Positions 60,638 through 64,000 of a stretch of DNA of 64,000 nucleotides are shown here, in pieces. The DNA is taken from NCBI GenBank assembly GCA_020026055.1, contig JAHHRA010000006.1:9525-73524 (forward strand), in the 5' to 3' direction. The position numbers and the translations under genes were made by a program. Source of the stretch: Actinobacillus sp. (GTDB lineage Bacteria; Pseudomonadota; Gammaproteobacteria; Enterobacterales; Pasteurellaceae). The notes beneath the pieces were generated by a model. That model saw only the letters and a program-made list of their open reading frames with translations. It was not told the origin of the DNA and searched no databases. Every line of letters begins with the position of its first letter. Position 1 is the stretch's first letter.

Positions 60638-61942
60638 CTAAGCCTTTTGCATCAAGGCTTCAATTTCATCGATTTCTTTAGGAGCGGCAGAAGTTAAAAC
60701 TTTGTTGCCATATTCAGTTATCAGAATATTATCTTCGATCCGAATGCCGATACCTTTGTATTGGGCTGGCACGTCAGCAGTTTCAGAGATATAAATTCCA
60801 GGTTCGACAGTCAGTACCATTCCAACTTCAAGTGGACGGTTGCGACATTTTTGCTTATCAGCTGACTCTGGATCCAAAGAATAAGCACCGACATCATGAA
60901 CGTCTAAACCAAGCCAATGTCCAAGTCCGTGCATATAGAATTGGCGGTGAGCTTGTTTTTCAATAAGTTCATCGACTTCACCTTGCATAATTCCTAATGC
61001 GACTAAACCTTCAACCATCAGTTTAATCATGCCATCATTAACTGCCTGAATATTAGCATCAGGGACAAGGTGTTGAATAGCGTATTTTTGGCAAGAAAGC
61101 ACAAGAGAATAGAGTTCCCGCTGAGGCGTTGTGAATTTACCGTTGACAGGAAAAGTACGACTAATATCACCTGCGTACATTGCAAATTCACAACCCGCGT
61201 CAATCAAAACAAGCTCACCATCTTTGAGTGGTTTGTCATTAGCTGTGTAGTGTAAGATGCAAGCGTTTTCTCCACTTGCGACGATAGTGGAATAAGCTTC
61301 AAATCTTGCTCCGTGGCGATTAAACTCATATAAAATTTCACTGGCAAGTTCATATTCAAAACGATTTGGGCGAGCTTCTCGCATTGCTCTGATATGTGCC
61401 AATGCACTGATTTGTCCTGCTTGTTGAAGCAACACAATTTCATTACGAGATTTGAATAAGCGCATTTCTGCTAAAATAGGGGTTAAATCAAAAATTTGTT
61501 CAAACTCAAAGCCTTTAGTAGGTGATGCATTGATAGTATAAAGCGTATGAATATTCTTTGTTTTGATTAATTCATTGAAATGTTCATCAAATTCATCAAT
61601 TGCGAAAGCATGATCTATTCCTAATGTTTCAGCTGCCAATTCAACGCCCAAACGTCTGCCGTGCCAAATTTCTTGTTCAGGATTTTTAGCACGTACGAAA
61701 ATAATGCTTTGTGTTTGATTTAGTGTTTTGATTAAAATGAGCATTGCTTCGGGTTCATTAAAACCTGTGAGATACCAGAAATAACTATCTTGACGGAAAG
61801 GGTAAGTGCAGTCGTTATTGCGAAATTTTTCAGTGCTAGCAGTGAGTAATGCTATTGAGTTTTCCTGCATTTGTTCAAACAGGCGTTGGCGACGCTGGTG
61901 AAATTCACTTGTCGGAATGGCATTGAGATAAGCTAAATCCAT
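60638..61942 (-). CDS. pepP: PepP, Xaa-Pro aminopeptidase
   Basis: A dimanganese pita-bread aminopeptidase of 434 residues that removes N-terminal residues before proline. Metal ligands are seen in LIDAGCEFAMYAGDISRTFPVNG (two Asp), HGLGHWLGLDVHDVG (His), VEPGIYI (Glu) and IRIEDNILIT (Glu). The N-terminal creatinase-like domain is complete. Follows ygfB as in enterics, but ubiH and ubiI, which come next in E. coli, are replaced by the convergent tonB cluster. Confidence 0.95.
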   Translation of the reverse strand: MDLAYLNAIPTSEFHQRRQRLFEQMQENSIALLTASTEKFRNNDCTYPFRQDSYFWYLTGFNEPEAMLILIKTLNQTQSIIFVRAKNPEQEIWHGRRLGVELAAETLGIDHAFAIDEFDEHFNELIKTKNIHTLYTINASPTKGFEFEQIFDLTPILAEMRLFKSRNEIVLLQQAGQISALAHIRAMREARPNRFEYELASEILYEFNRHGARFEAYSTIVASGENACILHYTANDKPLKDGELVLIDAGCEFAMYAGDISRTFPVNGKFTTPQRELYSLVLSCQKYAIQHLVPDANIQAVNDGMIKLMVEGLVALGIMQGEVDELIEKQAHRQFYMHGLGHWLGLDVHDVGAYSLDPESADKQKCRNRPLEVGMVLTVEPGIYISETADVPAQYKGIGIRIEDNILITEYGNKVLTSAAPKEIDEIEALMQKA

Positions 61943-61955
61943 GATTTTTCCTTGT

Positions 61956-62516
61956 TTAATGTAAATGTTGAGTTATTTTAGTAATATGCGAATTATGGCA
62001 GAAATGAGTATAGAAAAGCATCACTAAAGTCCGTACATATTCTTTTACTTCTTCAAGATCTGCCTCAAGTTCCGTTTCACTATCATTTATTTCATAACTT
62101 AACTTCGCAATTTCTTGTAAATCTCTTAAAGCTTCAGCGATTTCTTCTTTTTCCTGATTGAGATTGGGTAAGAGAATGCCTAATCCTAAGATAAAATGAT
62201 TTACCCATTCAGATAATGCGTCAGCTTGTTGGAATACGCTCTCATTTTCGGGTAAAAAAAGTTGGAAATCGAATGATTCTAAGTTAACGAGAGATTGTTT
62301 CGTATTTTTATATCGTTCAATCACATTATTTAATAATGACATCGGGTAACAATGATCATCATGCGTAAACTGAAAAAGTAGATTTTGCCAGTCTTTATCT
62401 TTCACACCTCCACAAATTAATCCACATAAAAAACCATCCAGTTCTGCTGCCGTAACAGGAATATTGCTTAGTTTTAACTGTGTGTTGAGTGTGATATAGG
62501 AAATTTGATTATGCAT
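61956..62516 (-). CDS. ygfB: YgfB/UPF0149 family protein
   Basis: 186 residues of the YecA/YgfB-like UPF0149 family (PVTAAELDGFLCGLICGG near the N-terminus, HFILGLGILLPNL, LRDLQEIAKLSYEI). No enzymatic motif and no SecA-like zinc tail. Function is unknown beyond regulatory reports for a Pseudomonas homologue. The ATG at 62516 is used because the GGAG site lies within the next upstream in-frame ATG region (62528). 13 bp before pepP; divergent from zapA. Confidence 0.88.
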   Translation of the reverse strand: MHNQISYITLNTQLKLSNIPVTAAELDGFLCGLICGGVKDKDWQNLLFQFTHDDHCYPMSLLNNVIERYKNTKQSLVNLESFDFQLFLPENESVFQQADALSEWVNHFILGLGILLPNLNQEKEEIAEALRDLQEIAKLSYEINDSETELEADLEEVKEYVRTLVMLFYTHFCHNSHITKITQHLH

Positions 62517-62665
62517 AATTATCTCCATAAATTTCGTCTAGTGTAGCATTATCAAAAGAGTAAAAGAATGCTTCTTAAAAAGAATAAAGTTAAGTTTTTT
62601 ATACCAGTTTACATACATATTGTGGCATAATAAAAACGCTTTAGTTTATTTTATACGGAGTCTAT

Positions 62666-62959
62666 ATGTCGACATCTCCTATTGAAGTAGTAGTTTTAGG
62701 ACAAATCTTGCGTTTAGGCTGTCCAGAAGATCAACATGATTTTTTAAGACAAGCTGCACAGGAACTAGATGAACGTGTATTAAAAATGAAAGAAAGAACA
62801 GGGATCTTAAGCACAGAACGAGTATTATCTATCGTTGCATTAAACTTGAGTTATGAATTAATGCAAGCGAAAGAAAAACACAAAAATGTAGAAGATATTA
62901 TTGTCGCAAGCCTCCAACAACTAGATAACTCCCTTGAACAAGTTAATTTGCAGAAATAA
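62666..62959 (+). CDS. zapA: ZapA, cell-division Z-ring associated protein
   Basis: 97 residues: ZapA globular head (IEVVVLGQILRLGCPEDQHDFLRQAAQELDERV) and a C-terminal coiled coil. Cross-links FtsZ filaments. The arrangement ygfB (minus), zapA, 6S RNA, fthC matches enterics exactly. ATG has ACGGAGT upstream. Confidence 0.94.
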   Translation: MSTSPIEVVVLGQILRLGCPEDQHDFLRQAAQELDERVLKMKERTGILSTERVLSIVALNLSYELMQAKEKHKNVEDIIVASLQQLDNSLEQVNLQK

Positions 62960-63044
62960 AATCGTTGTCTAAAAATTATGTGAAGAAGCATAAATTTAAA
63001 AATTAAGCTAGTCTTCCCACTCGATTTGAGCTAGTATTAATTCA

Positions 63045-63223
63045 TATCCTGAGGTGTTCGCCAGTGAAATATGTCCCTGAGCCGATAATTAAAGACTTTT
63101 GAGTTGATCTTTTAGATGTTGGTGTGTAGGCTTGCCTTGCAGTAAGAAACCTAAAAACAATCTAGATTAACTCCCTTGAACCTCAAGGTTCAAGGACTAA
63201 CTTCACAACGGCACCTTGGGTAT
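63045..63223 (+). ncRNA. ssrS: 6S RNA
   Basis: About 179 nt between zapA and fthC, the standard location. Closing stem ATCCTGAGGTG/CACCTTGGGTAT, the diagnostic GUCCCUGAGCCGAU, and the late CUUGAACC-UCAAGGUUCAAGG hairpin all match enterobacterial 6S RNA. It mimics an open promoter and binds sigma70 RNA polymerase in stationary phase. Ends are estimated from the closing stem. A TTG-initiated frame running from 63176 into fthC lies inside it and is not a real start. Confidence 0.93.
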
Positions 63224-63235
63224 TTTTATAAAAAC

Positions 63236-63829
63236 ATGTTAATTAACTTTCCGATCGTTCAGCCTCTTTCCCGCCAACAATTACGCAAGCAAATTTTGCA
63301 ACGGCGTAATCAGCTAAGTTATCTAGAAATTAGCAATGCAACTACTCGAATTACTCAAAAAGCTCTTGAATTCGTAAAATATCATCAAGCTGAACATGTT
63401 GCACTTTATTATGCCATTAAAAATGAAGTACAAACTCACTTATTAATAGAAAAACTTTGGGAAAGAAACATTACAGTTTACCTTCCAGTAATAAGAATAG
63501 AACAACAGGATCTTATTTTTCTTCCCTATATGAAAGAAACGTTATTATTTAAAAATCAATTTAATATTCCAGAACCTCGCAATAAAAATGAAACATATAA
63601 AAGTAAAACAACAAAAGATTTAGATATTATTTTTGTGCCTTTAGTTGCTTTTGATTCTCATAATGAGCGTTTAGGAATGGGGGGTGGCTATTATGATCGT
63701 ACATTAGCACGTTATAGAGAACTTAAAACTATGTTAGTAGGATTAGCTTATAGTTGGCAATATGTAGAAAGCTTACCGACAGAAAGCTGGGATATCCCAC
63801 TTAATTACGTTATTACTGAAGAGGATTAG
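63236..63829 (+). CDS. fthC: 5-formyltetrahydrofolate cyclo-ligase
   Basis: 197 residues, FAU1/YgfA family: SRQQLRKQILQRRNQLSYLEIS at the N-terminus and the ATP-binding MGGGYYDRTLARY with downstream LVGLAYSWQYVESLPTESWDIPLNYVITE. Recycles 5-formyl-THF to methenyl-THF. The ATG at 63236, 13 nt past the 6S RNA, gives the family N-terminus. Processing of a 6S-fthC cotranscript is known in E. coli and plausible here. Confidence 0.93.
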   Translation: MLINFPIVQPLSRQQLRKQILQRRNQLSYLEISNATTRITQKALEFVKYHQAEHVALYYAIKNEVQTHLLIEKLWERNITVYLPVIRIEQQDLIFLPYMKETLLFKNQFNIPEPRNKNETYKSKTTKDLDIIFVPLVAFDSHNERLGMGGGYYDRTLARYRELKTMLVGLAYSWQYVESLPTESWDIPLNYVITEED

Positions 63830-63845
63830 TTGATTTTCTTCAAAT

Positions 63846-63869
63846 CTCTTGTTAGTAAGAGTGTTTTTT
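63846..63869 (+). terminator. Weak terminator after fthC
   Basis: CTCTT-GTTAGT-AAGAG followed by TG and T6. The stem is only 5 bp, so efficiency is doubtful. Confidence 0.4.
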
Positions 63870-63912
63870 GAACTATAATTGTCTGTATTTTATAAGAATG
63901 ATAAAAAAACAC

Positions 63913-63940
63913 TTGCACAACAGTTAAAAACTCCTATAAT
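63913..63940 (+). promoter_or_regulatory. Strong stable-RNA-type promoter at the right edge
   Basis: TTGCAC (63913-63918), 16-bp spacer, consensus TATAAT (63935-63940) and the GC-rich discriminator ACGCCCC. Such discriminators mark stringently controlled rRNA/tRNA promoters. The transcribed gene lies beyond the window. Confidence 0.75.
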
Positions 63941-63950
63941 ACGCCCCACG

Positions 63951-64000
63951 CAACGACGCGACGTTGTAAGCATAAGGAATGACATCGCGTCGTTGTTTTT
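63951..64000 (+). promoter_or_regulatory. Leader with competing hairpins / intrinsic terminator
   Basis: A perfect 11-bp stem CAACGACGCGA/TCGCGTCGTTG (63951-63961 with 63985-63995) is followed by TTTTT, a textbook intrinsic terminator starting only about 5 nt from the expected start site. The left arm can instead pair CAACG with CGTTG at 63962-63966, which would break the terminator. Either a tiny RNA of about 50 nt or an attenuated leader. The window ends within the T-run. Confidence 0.6.

Noticed and set aside
61070..61443. Short frames on both strands inside pepP
   Set aside because: Out-of-frame or antisense shadows of a complete aminopeptidase gene.
63176..63235. Upstream extension of the fthC frame starting at a TTG
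   Set aside because: It lies within the 3' third of 6S RNA and has no family similarity; the ATG at 63236 gives the normal N-terminus.
63979..64000. Small ORF beginning ATGACATCG in the right-edge leader
   Set aside because: The AAGGA is directly adjacent to the ATG with no spacing and the sequence is the right arm of the terminator stem.

Overview
The window looks like a chromosomal segment of a gamma-proteobacterium of the family Pasteurellaceae (Haemophilus/Actinobacillus-like). The support is AT-rich DNA, proteins that read as Pasteurellaceae versions of enteric proteins, an orphan hemX-hemY pair without hemC/hemD, a compact exbB-exbD-tonB cluster, the transformation gene comM, and gene orders such as ygfB-pepP opposite zapA-6S RNA-fthC. 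The species cannot be fixed from sequence alone. The usual 9-mer uptake signals (AAGTGCGGT or ACAAGCGGT) were not seen by eye.

Layout. 1-9.7 kb: end of gmhB (LPS heptose), comM, a VirK/YbjX-type protein, trmL-engB, hemX-hemY, a ClC antiporter, dusA and raiA. 9.8-14 kb: an AGCS amino-acid symporter behind a tandem glycine riboswitch, then a TonB-dependent (probably haem) receptor. 14-23 kb: def, fmt-rsmB-trkA, udp, divergent asnC/asnA, slyD and a YeiH-type exporter. 23-27 kb: the fruBKA fructose PTS operon behind a good CRP site. 27-39 kb: priA-ftsN, abgT-pepT, hldD, mutS and rmuC. 39-44.4 kb: an accessory island with a single-chain restriction-modification-specificity enzyme and about 1 kb of decayed, repeat-filled DNA. 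44.4-58.8 kb: complete S10, spc and alpha ribosomal operons with their L4 and S4 regulatory leaders, interrupted between S10 and spc by an unrecognised 93-codon gene. 58.9-64 kb: exbB-exbD-tonB, pepP and ygfB, zapA, 6S RNA, fthC, and at the right edge a strong stable-RNA-type promoter followed by two mutually exclusive hairpins.

The most unusual signal is a family of short (about 41-62 bp) palindromic elements with ends ACGCC...GGCGT and a core close to GGAAAAATTTTTCC. At least eight clear copies and several degenerate ones are present, mostly just after stop codons. One intergenic copy is a perfect 42-bp palindrome. One clear copy lies inside the rsmB coding sequence and one probable copy inside hemX, both in the same reading frame and both encoding an F-x-x-N-F-S-E segment, in the manner of Rickettsia palindromic elements. 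The copies cluster around the restriction-modification island.

How the genes fit together: haem/iron acquisition is represented by the receptor, ExbBD-TonB and orphan HemXY. Nutrient scavenging is represented by glycine-controlled symport, PepT/AbgT, Udp, AsnA and the fructose PTS. The remainder is core translation, rRNA/tRNA modification and DNA repair machinery.
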